This document shows positions 43,004 to 51,491 of a stretch of 64,000 bases of DNA, piece by piece. Each line of letters opens with the position of its first letter. The stretch's first letter is position 1. The stretch comes from JBBDIJ01 sp040880485 (GTDB taxonomy: Bacteria > Bacteroidota > Rhodothermia > Balneolales > Balneolaceae), in assembly GCA_040880485.1 (NCBI GenBank), contig JBBDIJ010000007.1:62001-126000 (forward strand), written 5' to 3'. The notes beneath the pieces were generated by a model that worked only from the letters and a program-made list of their open reading frames with translations, ran no database searches and had not been told where the DNA came from. Made by a program: the position numbers and the translations under genes.

Positions 43004-43744
43004 TTATTCGGACTGCTTGCTTTCCCAGGCACGAAGAACGGTCACCCGATCCTCATCTTTCGTGACAAAGCCTTTAAGCTCGTCCAGGGATGTGTTGCGA
43101 ATGTGGTCAATCGCTTCATTCGCATTCATCTCCGTAGAGCCCTGCCCGGTTTTTGGTGCATCGTCACCGGAAGTTTCTTCAGGGGCATCCTCTTCGGCCT
43201 TCTGCTCCTCTTCGGCAGCTTCAGCAGGCTTCTGCTCCTCTTCTTTGGAGTCGGCACCCTTCGTGGCTTCGGCCTCCTGCTTCTCCTTCTCTTTACGAGC
43301 GGCTTCAACCTCTTTTGCGGCTTTCGCAGCCTCCTCTTCAAGCTGCTTGCGATATTCCTTCTCTTCCGCTTCAAGCAGAGCTTTCTGCTGCTCTTTACGG
43401 GAGATCGAGTCGCCCTCCAGCCTGGATGCGCGCTGCTCTTTCCATTCAGCGACAGCCGCTTCAATCTCCTCTTCCGATTTCCCCCAGCGGATCAGGTGCA
43501 TCCTGTAGAGGATCCCCTCCTGCTTGAGTATTGTACGAACAGTATCTGAGGGCTGCGCACCTATACGCAACCAGTGAATGACACGCTCTTCATCAAGTAT
43601 CAGCTCCTTCTTTTCGCTGACATTGTCAAAACGTCCCAGTTGCTCGATGATTCTTCCGTCACGCGGGAAGCGCTGATCTGCTACCACGAGGTGATAATAG
43701 GGCCTCTTTTTTCGGCCTTTTCTTTGTAAACGTAATCTAATCAA
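43004..43744 (-). CDS. rpsP: 30S ribosomal protein S16 with long charged C-terminal extension
   Basis: Residues 1-80 are S16 (MIRLRLQRKGRKKRPYYHLV, VADQRFPRDGRIIEQLGRFD). The remaining ~165 residues are a helical, very charged extension (IEAAVAEWKEQRASRLEGD, QKALLEAEEKEYRKQLEEEA, KAAKEVEAARKEKEKQEAEA). A Glu-rich segment follows, and it ends in ALRAWESKQSE. Most S16 proteins are 80-100 residues; Bacteroidota have moderate extensions, and at 246 residues this one is long. It is 139 bases after ffh. Confidence 0.95.
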   Translation of the reverse strand: MIRLRLQRKGRKKRPYYHLVVADQRFPRDGRIIEQLGRFDNVSEKKELILDEERVIHWLRIGAQPSDTVRTILKQEGILYRMHLIRWGKSEEEIEAAVAEWKEQRASRLEGDSISRKEQQKALLEAEEKEYRKQLEEEAAKAAKEVEAARKEKEKQEAEATKGADSKEEEQKPAEAAEEEQKAEEDAPEETSGDDAPKTGQGSTEMNANEAIDHIRNTSLDELKGFVTKDEDRVTVLRAWESKQSE

Positions 43745-43883
43745 TGAATTACTCCTGGTTGTTTGATTGTATTAACCGTTGGGTATATCTGGTTTTTGTT
43801 AAGATGGCACAGGTGCATGCTTCAATTGTTTTCCGGAGCCATCAGACGGTTCGGGATGTGCCGGACTACGGCGCAAAACCCTG

Positions 43884-45224
43884 TTAACGGCCGATCGGCA
43901 TGTTCCTGTTGCCTTGCAGCAGGTTGCCCATTCGGCCCGTTTTCGACATCGTTTTCATCATTTTTTTCATCTGTTCAAACTGCTTCATCAGCTGATTGAT
44001 CTCCCGAACAGAGGTTCCGGATCCGCGTGCAATTCGCTTTCGGCGGCTTCCGTTCAGCAGATCCGGGCTTTGGCGCTCTTCGGGGGTCATGGATTGTATA
44101 ATCGCTTCAATCGGAGCAAAGGTGTCTTCATCCAGCTCCGCATCTTTCAGGGCAGCTCCGGCACCCGGAATCATACCGGCCAGGTCGGCGATGTTACCCA
44201 TCTTCTTTACCTTCTGAAGCTGCTGATAAAAATCCTCGAGATCGAATTTCTCCGACCGTATTTTCTTCTGGAGCTTTTGTGCCTGGTCTTCGTCGAACTG
44301 TTGTTGCGCTTTCTCTACGAGGGAAACCACATCCCCCATTCCAAGAATACGCTGCGCCATCCTGTCGGGATGGAACAGGGAGAGGTCTTCGAGTTTCTCT
44401 CCGGTACTGGCAAATTTGATCGGTTTGTTTACGACTTTTTTGATCGAGAGAGCGGCACCGCCACGAGTATCTCCATCCAGTTTCGTAAGTACTACTCCAT
44501 CGAAATCGATGGTTTCATTAAACGCCCTGGCTGTATTGACAGCATCCTGCCCGGTCATGGAGTCTACGACAAAGAGAATCTCATGCGGGTTCACTTCGTC
44601 ACGAATTCTGGAGACTTCATCCATCATCTCCCCATCTACATGCATCCGTCCGGCCGTATCGATAATCACCGTGTCCAGCGCCAGGCTTCGGGCCATGGAG
44701 ACGGCTTCCTTCGCAACTCTTACCGCATCTTTCGTCTCTATCGAATAGACCGGTGTGTTGATGTGGCCGGCCATCGTTTTCAACTGATCGATGGCCGCCG
44801 GCCTGTAGACATCTGCCGCAGCAAGCAGTGGCGAGCGTTTGTTATTCTCCTTAAGATATTTAGCCAGCTTCACCGAGAATGTGGTTTTACCGGAACCTTG
44901 CAGACCTGCAATCAGAATGACGGTAGGTGGCGTGTCTGCTGTCGATATTGCTTCACTCTCTCCTCCCAGAACCTGTGTCAGCTCATCATAGACGATCTTG
45001 GTAAATTGCTGACCGGGATTTACACTGGTCAGAACCCCCTCTCCAAGCGCTCGATCCTTTACTGTGTTTGTAAACTCTTTGGCGACTTCAAAATTGACAT
45101 CAGCATCCAGGAGCGCTTTACGTATCTCTCTCACCGTTTCAGCGATATTTACATCACTGATTCTGGACTCCCCTTTCAGGGTCTGGACGGCTTTTTCCAG
45201 TTTGGTTGAAAGATCGTTAAACAT
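43884..45224 (-). CDS. ffh: signal recognition particle protein Ffh
   Basis: The 446-residue SRP54 GTPase has an N-domain, G1 GLQGSGKTTFSVKLA, AAADVYRPAAIDQLK, DTAGRMHVDGEMMDE, TKLDGDTRGGAALS and GEKLEDLSLFHPDRMA. The M-domain ends in methionine-rich FEQMKKMMKTMSKTGRM. It targets nascent membrane proteins to FtsY/SecYEG. It is first in the rpsP-rimM-trmD-rplS-adk direction. No 4.5S RNA gene was recognised in the window. Confidence 0.98.
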   Translation of the reverse strand: MFNDLSTKLEKAVQTLKGESRISDVNIAETVREIRKALLDADVNFEVAKEFTNTVKDRALGEGVLTSVNPGQQFTKIVYDELTQVLGGESEAISTADTPPTVILIAGLQGSGKTTFSVKLAKYLKENNKRSPLLAAADVYRPAAIDQLKTMAGHINTPVYSIETKDAVRVAKEAVSMARSLALDTVIIDTAGRMHVDGEMMDEVSRIRDEVNPHEILFVVDSMTGQDAVNTARAFNETIDFDGVVLTKLDGDTRGGAALSIKKVVNKPIKFASTGEKLEDLSLFHPDRMAQRILGMGDVVSLVEKAQQQFDEDQAQKLQKKIRSEKFDLEDFYQQLQKVKKMGNIADLAGMIPGAGAALKDAELDEDTFAPIEAIIQSMTPEERQSPDLLNGSRRKRIARGSGTSVREINQLMKQFEQMKKMMKTMSKTGRMGNLLQGNRNMPIGR

Positions 45225-45418
45225 AAATCCGGTTCAGATTGCTTGTGTACGCTCTATAGTTAGCTACCCGCAAAGTCTCGAAAAATACGCACAATAAGCT
45301 GTCTTATCAACAGATGGCTTTTTAAAACTGATGGAAAGCACGAATTCTTCTTTCGTTGTACAGAATTGTTATCTTCGCAGAATCAATATCAACATAGTGA
45401 AACGGGAGAACCTTACGT

Positions 45419-46255
45419 ATGGCACAAGAAGGGTATGGATTGCTTAAAGGAAAGAAAGGAATTGTATTTGGAGCCCTGGATGAGCGCAGTATTGCCTGGA
45501 GAATCGCGCTGGCATGCCACAGGGAGGGAGCACAATTTGTGCTTTCGAATGCACCAATCGCGCTGCGTCTGGGCGCACTGAACGCACTCTCCGAAGAGAC
45601 CGGGGCTCCTATCATCCCGTGTGATGTATCCAGTGAAGAGGATGTCGAAAAACTGATGAAGAGTGTGAAGGAGGAACTTGGTGGAGTAGATTTCATACTG
45701 CATGCTATTGGAATGTCTCCCAATGTTCGCAAGAAAGCAGAGTATGACGACCTGAACTACAAGTGGTTTAACCAGACTCTCGATATTTCTGCCATCTCTC
45801 TTCACAAGGTGATTCACTTTGCCGACAAGACAGGCCTGCTGAACGATGGTGGCAGCATTTTGGCACTCAGTTACATTGGAGCTCAGCGAATATTCTCCAA
45901 ATACTCCGACATGAACGACGCCAAGGCGCTGCTGGAAAGTATTGCGAGAAATTATGGCAGCCGCCTGGCAGATCGCGGAATCCGTGTGAATACAGTATCT
46001 CAGGCACCCACAAAAACGTCAGCCGGAACGGGAATCAAAGGGTTTGATGCGATGTACACATTTGCCGACAAAATTGCCCCTCTGGGGAATCCGAGTGCGG
46101 ATGAGTGTGCCGACTACTGTGTCACTCTTTTTTCCGACCTCACCCGTAAGGTGACCATGCAAAATCTATATCACGATGGCGGATTTGTTACGTCCGGTAT
46201 TTCGGAGGAGATGATTTACGCCCTGTCAAAAGTCTACACAGAAGACGAAGAGTAG
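45419..46255 (+). CDS. fabI: enoyl-[acyl-carrier-protein] reductase FabI
   Basis: The 278-residue short-chain reductase has LLKGKKGIVFGALDERSIAW, LSYIGAQRIFSKYSDMNDAK (catalytic Tyr, then Met and Lys spaced as in FabI) and RGIRVNTVSQAPTKTSAG. It does the last reduction in each round of fatty-acid elongation with NAD(P)H. It is divergent from ffh with ~195 bases between. ruvC follows 6 bases later, so fabI-ruvC-ruvA may be one transcript. Confidence 0.95.
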   Translation: MAQEGYGLLKGKKGIVFGALDERSIAWRIALACHREGAQFVLSNAPIALRLGALNALSEETGAPIIPCDVSSEEDVEKLMKSVKEELGGVDFILHAIGMSPNVRKKAEYDDLNYKWFNQTLDISAISLHKVIHFADKTGLLNDGGSILALSYIGAQRIFSKYSDMNDAKALLESIARNYGSRLADRGIRVNTVSQAPTKTSAGTGIKGFDAMYTFADKIAPLGNPSADECADYCVTLFSDLTRKVTMQNLYHDGGFVTSGISEEMIYALSKVYTEDEE

Positions 46256-46261
46256 TCGGAT

Positions 46262-46849
46262 ATGTCATCAGGCACCATCATAGGAATCGATCCCGGCTCC
46301 CGCCATACCGGGTATGCCCTGCTACAGCAGGAGGGATCGGACTACAGGGCGCTTGAGTGTGGGGTGATTCATACAGATCATCTGAAAGATCACACCGAGA
46401 GATTGCTTTTGATCTACAAAGAGGTAGAGAAATTGATTCGGAAATTCAAGCCGGATCATGGTGCGGTAGAGACACCGGTTTATGGCGTAGATCCTCTGGC
46501 TATGCTCAAGCTGGGCAGGGCACAGGCGGCGGCCATACTTGCACTTACTGCTCAGGGTGTTGCTGTGGGGGAGTACTATCCCAAAACCGTAAAAAAATCG
46601 ATTACGGGAAACGGTAATTCCGCAAAAAGCCAGGTTGCCTACATGCTCGCCAAAATGATATCGGTTCCGGATCTGCCACTGTCACCCGATGCTGCCGATG
46701 CACTGGCTGTAGCCTGGTGCCATTCCGTAAATCTTCAGAGCCCGTCTGGATCCAAAAAGAACAAGAAATATCACCAGAACAACCGGAAATCAGACTGGGC
46801 AGATTTTATTGAACAGAATCCGGACCGTGTGAACCGGAGAACCCGATGA
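46262..46849 (+). CDS. ruvC: Holliday junction resolvase RuvC
   Basis: The 195-residue nuclease has GIDPGSRHTGYALL (first catalytic Asp), ETPVYGVDPLAMLKLGRAQAA and SPDAADALAVAWCHS (last acidic pair). It cuts Holliday junctions after RuvAB branch migration. It has a basic C-terminal tail (SGSKKNKKYHQNNRKSDW). Its stop overlaps the ruvA start by 4 bases. Confidence 0.96.
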   Translation: MSSGTIIGIDPGSRHTGYALLQQEGSDYRALECGVIHTDHLKDHTERLLLIYKEVEKLIRKFKPDHGAVETPVYGVDPLAMLKLGRAQAAAILALTAQGVAVGEYYPKTVKKSITGNGNSAKSQVAYMLAKMISVPDLPLSPDAADALAVAWCHSVNLQSPSGSKKNKKYHQNNRKSDWADFIEQNPDRVNRRTR

Positions 46850-47436
46850 TCGCCTATCTGAAAGGAGCCCTCCATTCAAAAAGCGAGGGAGAGGCTCTTG
46901 TGGAGACCGGTGGTGTCGGATACAGAGTAGAGATCTCTTCCAGAACCGAAGAGGCACTTCCGGGCGAGGGAGAGCCGGTAACGCTTCTGATTTATCATCA
47001 TATCACCGAGAACGACCAGAGGCTGTTTGGATTTTCCGATGAGCAGGAGAAAGCGCTCTTCGAACAGTTGATCACGGTGAAAGGGATCGGGCCCCGTCTT
47101 GGCCTGACGATTCTATCGGGAATGAGTACGCCTCTCCTGATCGATGCCATCACCAGCCGGGACCTCTCTTCACTTTCAGGAATTTCCGGCATAGGTAAAA
47201 AGACAGCAGAGAGAATGGTTCTGGAGCTGAAAGATAAAATTTTCTCCACCGGAAGTGCGAAATCCCCTGCTGGTTCTGCCGGCTCCGTGACAGGGTCGGC
47301 TGTTTCGGCACTGGAAGCACTTGGTTTTAAAAGACGTGATGCAGAGAAGGCAGTGCTTGCCATTCGGGATCAGGATCCGGACAAAGAGACAGGAGAAATT
47401 GTTAAAGCGGCACTTCATCATCTTAACAGATCGTAA
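46846..47436 (+). CDS. ruvA: Holliday junction DNA helicase subunit RuvA
   Basis: The 196-residue protein has MIAYLKGALHSKS, LIYHHITENDQRLFGF, the helix-hairpin-helix blocks LITVKGIGPRLGLTILS and LSGISGIGKKTAERMVLEL, and a C-terminal domain III (SALEALGFKRRDAEKAV) that touches RuvB. The overlap with ruvC implies coupled translation. ruvB is separate at 23.6 kb. Confidence 0.97.
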   Translation: MIAYLKGALHSKSEGEALVETGGVGYRVEISSRTEEALPGEGEPVTLLIYHHITENDQRLFGFSDEQEKALFEQLITVKGIGPRLGLTILSGMSTPLLIDAITSRDLSSLSGISGIGKKTAERMVLELKDKIFSTGSAKSPAGSAGSVTGSAVSALEALGFKRRDAEKAVLAIRDQDPDKETGEIVKAALHHLNRS

Positions 47437-47465
47437 CTGGTAATCGATAAAAACAGAGAGGAGAT

Positions 47466-48542
47466 ATGACTTACGGAGTGATAATGGCTGGTGGACAAGG
47501 GACAAGGTTTTGGCCCAGGAGCCTGGCGAACCGGCCCAAACAGTTTTTGAAGCTGTTTGGAGATCGAACAATGATTCAGATGACGGTAGACAGGCTGGGA
47601 CAACTGATTCCAGAGGAGCGCTGCATGGTGGTGACCAATGTAGATTATACAGGTCTGGTACGTGATCAGCTTCCCGGCATAAAGGATGATTTCATTATTG
47701 GAGAGCCTGTTGCAAGAAATACGGCTCCCTGTATTGCTTCCGCTGCCGCACTGTTGCAGCGTCACGACCCGGATGCGGTGATGGTGGTCCTGCCGGCCGA
47801 TCATAGGATTGCTGATGAGGAAACGTTTCGAAGTGTTCTTGCCAGTGCCATTTCAACAGCCAATGAGGAGAAGACTCTTGTAACGATAGGTATTGAACCC
47901 GACAGGCCGGAAACCGGATACGGATATATACGCTACAATCAGGAGAAGAGTAGATCGAGGAAAGAGCACAGTGCATTTCCTGTACTCGGGTTTACTGAAA
48001 AACCGGATCGGGAGAAGGCAATCTCCTTTCTGGATCAGGGAGGGTATCTCTGGAACAGTGGAATGTTTGTCTGGAGAGCAGATTCCATTCTTGAGGCTTT
48101 TCGCAAGCACCAGCCTGAAATCTGGAGTGAACTGGAAAAATGGACAGGTGAGAGCGTAACCCGTTCGGAGATCGACCGTTTCTACCAAAATTGTCCTTCG
48201 GTGTCGGTAGATTATGGAATCATGGAACAGGCAGATAATGTGCAGGTTTTACCTGCGGAGTTCGGCTGGAACGATGTCGGAAGCTGGCGGGCCGTTTACG
48301 ACCTGGCTGAAAAGGACGCCGATGGTAATGCAGTCATGAATACAAATGTGACCATTCAGGAGAGTCAAAACAGTTACATAAGTACAACCGGAAAGAGACA
48401 TGTAGCTCTGGTGGGTGTAGAGAATGTGGCGGTTGTAGAGACTGAAAAGGGCCTGCTGATTTGTGATCTGGACAGGGTTCAGGAGGTAAAAGAGGTGGTG
48501 GAACGGCTTCGAAGAGAGGAGGGTGGAGACGAATGGCTCTGA
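47466..48542 (+). CDS. manC: mannose-1-phosphate guanylyltransferase
   Basis: The 358-residue protein has VIMAGGQGTRFWPRSLANRPKQFL, VVLPADHRI, GFTEKPDREKA, GYLWNSGMFVWRAD and SVDYGIMEQADNV, signatures of GDP-mannose pyrophosphorylase. It makes GDP-mannose for surface glycans. The phosphomannose-isomerase half of the bifunctional enzymes is absent. It lies 29 bases downstream of ruvA on the same strand. Confidence 0.92.
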   Translation: MTYGVIMAGGQGTRFWPRSLANRPKQFLKLFGDRTMIQMTVDRLGQLIPEERCMVVTNVDYTGLVRDQLPGIKDDFIIGEPVARNTAPCIASAAALLQRHDPDAVMVVLPADHRIADEETFRSVLASAISTANEEKTLVTIGIEPDRPETGYGYIRYNQEKSRSRKEHSAFPVLGFTEKPDREKAISFLDQGGYLWNSGMFVWRADSILEAFRKHQPEIWSELEKWTGESVTRSEIDRFYQNCPSVSVDYGIMEQADNVQVLPAEFGWNDVGSWRAVYDLAEKDADGNAVMNTNVTIQESQNSYISTTGKRHVALVGVENVAVVETEKGLLICDLDRVQEVKEVVERLRREEGGDEWL

Positions 48543-48550
48543 TCTGTTAA

Positions 48551-49309
48551 TCAGATCTCTATGGTGAGCTGGTCGTAGGCAAGTTCAATTCCCTTGGGCA
48601 GTTTGGCACTGGTCTTCTTGTGATGCACATAACTGTTCATGTGTATAAAGTAGGTACGGGGCACCCCAAGGCTCTGCGCAACTTCAATCGCTTCAGGAAT
48701 TGTAAGGTGTGTCGGGTGATTCGGTTCCCACCGTAACGCACTCATTACAAGAACACGTGCACCACGTATAAACCGGGCGGTCTCTTCCGGAATACTCTTC
48801 ACATCCGTAAGGTATACAAGATCGTTAATCCTGTATCCCAAAATTTTCAGGTTACCGTGGTGAACCGGAAGAGGAGTGATTTGTACGTCTTCAAATGAGA
48901 CAGGTTCGTCTATCTCATGAATCTCTACAGAGGTAGACCCGGGATATTTGTGCTCGCCAAACATGTAGTCGAACCGCTTCTTTAACGATTGTGCAGTTCT
49001 CGCAGAAGTGTAGAGCGGAATCGAACTCTTCTGCTTGTAGTTGTATGCACGAAGATCGTCCAGACCAGCGATATGATCCATATGCTCGTGAGTGATCAGA
49101 ACGAGGTCGATCTGTTTTATTCCGGCGCGAATGGTCTGCAATCGAAACTCCGGGCTGGTATCGATCAGGATGGAGCTTTTATCGGTCTGAACCCAGGCCG
49201 AGCATCGGTAACGTTCGTTTCGGGAATCTCCCTCAAGATGTTCACTTCCAAATCCACCGGCTACCGGAACACCCATGGAAGTACCGGTACCCAGAAACGT
49301 CAATTTCAT
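48551..49309 (-). CDS. MBL-fold metallo-hydrolase (PhnP/Lip-like)
   Basis: The 252-residue protein has LTFLGTGTSMGVPV at the start, VLITHEHMDHIAGLDDLRAYN (the HxHxDH metal motif), and late LVYLTDVKSIPEETARF and TYFIHMNSYVHHKK. This subgroup includes PhnP-type cyclic phosphodiesterases and related enzymes. The substrate cannot be told from sequence. It is convergent with manC (8 bases) and follows a small conserved hypothetical gene by 5 bases. Confidence 0.88.
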   Translation of the reverse strand: MKLTFLGTGTSMGVPVAGGFGSEHLEGDSRNERYRCSAWVQTDKSSILIDTSPEFRLQTIRAGIKQIDLVLITHEHMDHIAGLDDLRAYNYKQKSSIPLYTSARTAQSLKKRFDYMFGEHKYPGSTSVEIHEIDEPVSFEDVQITPLPVHHGNLKILGYRINDLVYLTDVKSIPEETARFIRGARVLVMSALRWEPNHPTHLTIPEAIEVAQSLGVPRTYFIHMNSYVHHKKTSAKLPKGIELAYDQLTIEI

Positions 49310-49314
49310 CAGAT

Positions 49315-49617
49315 TCAGGATTCCACTCCGTTTTCCTGTTCTCTCTGCTCCTGTCCCCGATCCAGCCGGTCCCAGATCTCTCGTATCTGCCGGCGAACGG
49401 CGGGCTTGATAAACATATCTTCGGTGTCTACCTGTCGCAGAACTTTTGCAAGAATTGCCGCCTGAAAATCTGCAGGGCGGTTCTTGTTTACAAGTATCAA
49501 CTTCTCGCCCTCCATAATACAGTGATCTCCTCTAAACGATCCGCGCTCTTTGCGGATGCTGTATCCTGCCTGTTCACAGAGGGACTCAAGTTCCAGCAGC
49601 AGTTTTTCCGGTTTCAT
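49315..49617 (-). CDS. conserved hypothetical protein (~100 aa)
   Basis: A small soluble protein. Its pattern (LLLELESLCEQAGYSIRKERGSFRGD, then ILVNKNRPADFQAAILAKVL and MFIKPAVRRQI) is one I recall beside metallo-hydrolase genes in Bacteroidota-type genomes, but I know no function. It reads as alpha/beta without signal peptide or membrane helix. It lies between the MBL hydrolase and the barrel protein on one strand with gaps of 5 and 12 bases, so the three are probably one transcript. Confidence 0.65.
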   Translation of the reverse strand: MKPEKLLLELESLCEQAGYSIRKERGSFRGDHCIMEGEKLILVNKNRPADFQAAILAKVLRQVDTEDMFIKPAVRRQIREIWDRLDRGQEQREQENGVES

Positions 49618-49629
49618 TGCAAATGCCCG

Positions 49630-50376
49630 TCAAAATGTAATTCCCAGGGTAATAGAGTGGCTTGAAAAGTCGTAATCGTAGAGGTCTGCATCAATATCAT
49701 AACTCCTTTTTTCATAATCATATCCAAAGACAAGGCCTCGTTCGCCTATCAGATTGTCTATGTAAAGCCTGACTGATCCCTCCAGTGTAAATTGCCGACC
49801 CCCGAAAAATTGCCCCTGAGAAAAGCTGAACCCGTAGGAGGGGATAACCTGTGTACTGAAATTGATATGGTCCGACAGTTTTGCTCGTACTCCCAGCCCG
49901 GCACCACCCTGAAATGAACTCATCTGAAAACGTGTTTCTGCACCTGAAGGCTGTGATCGCAGTATACTCGTGCGAATCTGAAGCGGAAGCATTAACCAGA
50001 AGCGCTCTGTGCCTGTAATCACAAAATCGTTAAACAGATTGGCACCTATATTTAAATAGGAGTGGTCATCCATCCCGGTCAATTTGCCGGCCACACCCAT
50101 GTACATATCGATACCAGGATTTTCAAAACGCAGCATAAGTGCATCTCCGGTAAATCCATAACGATCTCCCGACGTATTCGCGGGGCCTGTAAAAACAAAA
50201 TCGGCTCTCTCCCAGCCAGCTGAAAGTGTTGTATATGAGAATGTGGTTCGTTGCCTCTGATTATCAGGGTCGGCTACAGAGAACATTTGTGCATGGCCTC
50301 TCTCCAGCGGAATGCAAAGCAGGAATGTAAGCAGAATCAGGAAAACTGATGAGAAAGGTGTATATCGGTTATCCAT
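49630..50376 (-). CDS. predicted outer-membrane beta-barrel protein
   Basis: The 248-residue protein has a signal peptide (VFLILLTFLLCIPLERGHAQ). The rest is made of short alternating amphipathic strands (TFSYTTLSAGWERADFVFTG, FTLEGSVRLYIDNLIGERG), ending in SSHSITLGITF with a terminal Phe. This fits a small porin-like barrel of 8-12 strands. No family could be named. It is the first gene of the run leading to the MBL hydrolase, and divergent from the glutathione peroxidase gene. Confidence 0.65.
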   Translation of the reverse strand: MDNRYTPFSSVFLILLTFLLCIPLERGHAQMFSVADPDNQRQRTTFSYTTLSAGWERADFVFTGPANTSGDRYGFTGDALMLRFENPGIDMYMGVAGKLTGMDDHSYLNIGANLFNDFVITGTERFWLMLPLQIRTSILRSQPSGAETRFQMSSFQGGAGLGVRAKLSDHINFSTQVIPSYGFSFSQGQFFGGRQFTLEGSVRLYIDNLIGERGLVFGYDYEKRSYDIDADLYDYDFSSHSITLGITF

Positions 50377-50449
50377 TTGGAACGTAATGTGTAAAACTGC
50401 TGTTTAGCGGTTATATTTCCTCAGAGGGTAAACCAAAGATCGAAAGAAA

Positions 50450-50989
50450 ATGAAAATATTAATTTCCACTCTTCTCCTTTTAAGCGCTATGCTCTACCCG
50501 TCTCAAAATGGCGATTCCATCTATGATTTCAAATTGAAAACACTTGACGGTAGCGAAATTGAGCTCGCTGAATTCAAGGATCAAGTGCTTCTTATTGTGA
50601 ACACAGCTTCCGAGTGTGGATTTACACCTCAATACGACGGACTTCAGGCTCTGTATGAGAAGTACCACGAAAGGGGTTTCTATGTAATGGGCTTCCCAGC
50701 TAACAATTTTGGGGGCCAGGAGCCGGGTTCCGACGAGGAGATTGCCGAGTTCTGTGAAGTGAATTTCAACATCCGATTTCCAATGTTCTCAAAAGTTTCT
50801 GTATTGGGAGACGACAAGCACCCCCTTTTCGTACATCTGACCGAGAGAGATGATGATATGTCCGGGGAGATTGGCTGGAATTTCGAAAAATTCCTTGTGG
50901 ACAGGAACGGAGAACTCATAAAAAGATTTCCCAGTAGAACGGAGCCGGATAGTGAAGAGCTTGCTGGCGCTATCGAAGAGATTCTGTAA
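50450..50989 (+). CDS. glutathione peroxidase-family thiol peroxidase
   Basis: The 179-residue protein has a short signal-like N-terminus (LISTLLLLSAMLYPSQ), then VLLIVNTASECGFTPQY with the peroxidatic Cys. GFPANNFGGQEPGSDEEIAEFC follows, which contains a second Cys, then WNFEKFLVDRNG. It is a Cys (not selenocysteine) GPx, likely thioredoxin-dependent and possibly periplasmic. A rho-independent terminator follows at 51024-51055. Confidence 0.93.
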   Translation: MKILISTLLLLSAMLYPSQNGDSIYDFKLKTLDGSEIELAEFKDQVLLIVNTASECGFTPQYDGLQALYEKYHERGFYVMGFPANNFGGQEPGSDEEIAEFCEVNFNIRFPMFSKVSVLGDDKHPLFVHLTERDDDMSGEIGWNFEKFLVDRNGELIKRFPSRTEPDSEELAGAIEEIL

Positions 50990-51023
50990 CGATATTCCCA
51001 ACAGATCCATCTCGATATCTAAG

Positions 51024-51055
51024 AGGGCCGTAATTGAATTTGCGGCCCTTTTTTT
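51024..51055 (+). terminator. rho-independent terminator after the glutathione peroxidase gene
   Basis: AGGGCCG and CGGCCCT pair as a 7-bp stem around a 12-base loop, followed by a run of T from 51050 to 51055. It lies 34 bases after the peroxidase stop and before the tRNA promoter. Confidence 0.88.
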
Positions 51056-51117
51056 GGCTGAGGTACTGGATGAACCCATCCCGCTAATAGATGAGGTAGC
51101 AGAAAAATTAAAAAAGG

Positions 51118-51147
51118 TTGACATCGGGTTCGCAGGCTCTGTATATT
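51118..51147 (+). promoter_or_regulatory. sigma70-type promoter for tRNA-Asp
   Basis: A perfect -35 TTGACA (51118-51123), an 18-base spacer and TATATT (51142-51147). Transcription would start near 51155, about 40 bases before the mature tRNA. This is an E. coli-like consensus rather than the TTTG/TANNTTTG type described for Bacteroidota. Confidence 0.65.
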
Positions 51148-51196
51148 TATGTTCTTGATTGGACATGATTGCCTGCCGAAGGCAACGGTCTTGAAA

Positions 51197-51270
51197 GGTC
51201 CGGTAGTTCAGTTGGTTAGAACGCCTGCCTGTCACGCAGGAGGTCGAGGGTTCGAGTCCCTTCCGGATCG
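51197..51270 (+). tRNA. tRNA-Asp (GTC anticodon)
   Basis: A cloverleaf can be drawn. The acceptor GGTCCGG pairs with CCGGATC (one G-U) with G as discriminator. The D arm contains AGTTCAGTTGGTTAGA. The anticodon stem CCTGC/GCAGG encloses CTGTCAC with anticodon GTC. The T arm contains GGTTCGAGTCC. It is 74 bases with the discriminator; CCA is not encoded. A terminator follows. Confidence 0.96.
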
Positions 51271-51279
51271 CAATATCAT

Positions 51280-51314
51280 AAGCCGCAAACTCACATAGAG
51301 CTAGCGGCTTTTTT
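51280..51314 (+). terminator. rho-independent terminator after tRNA-Asp
   Basis: AAGCCGC at 51280-51286 pairs with GCGGCTT at 51304-51310 and is followed by TTTT, 9 bases after the tRNA. Confidence 0.85.
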
Positions 51315-51491
51315 GTTTTCTGTAGTGTATACAGATATCCCGTCTGATATTTTCCGAATGGCATTACCAATGAGTTAGCTACAAAAACTCATGCACATCA
51401 AATAAGTATTATGTCATAATCCGGTTTAGTAAGTTCCGGGTATCATAATTGATTCTCACATAGTGACGAATAAAAATTAGGTCATTTTCTA

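Noticed and set aside
43914..45209. 431-residue open frame opposite ffh
   Set aside because: It mirrors the ffh gene and has no domain of its own.
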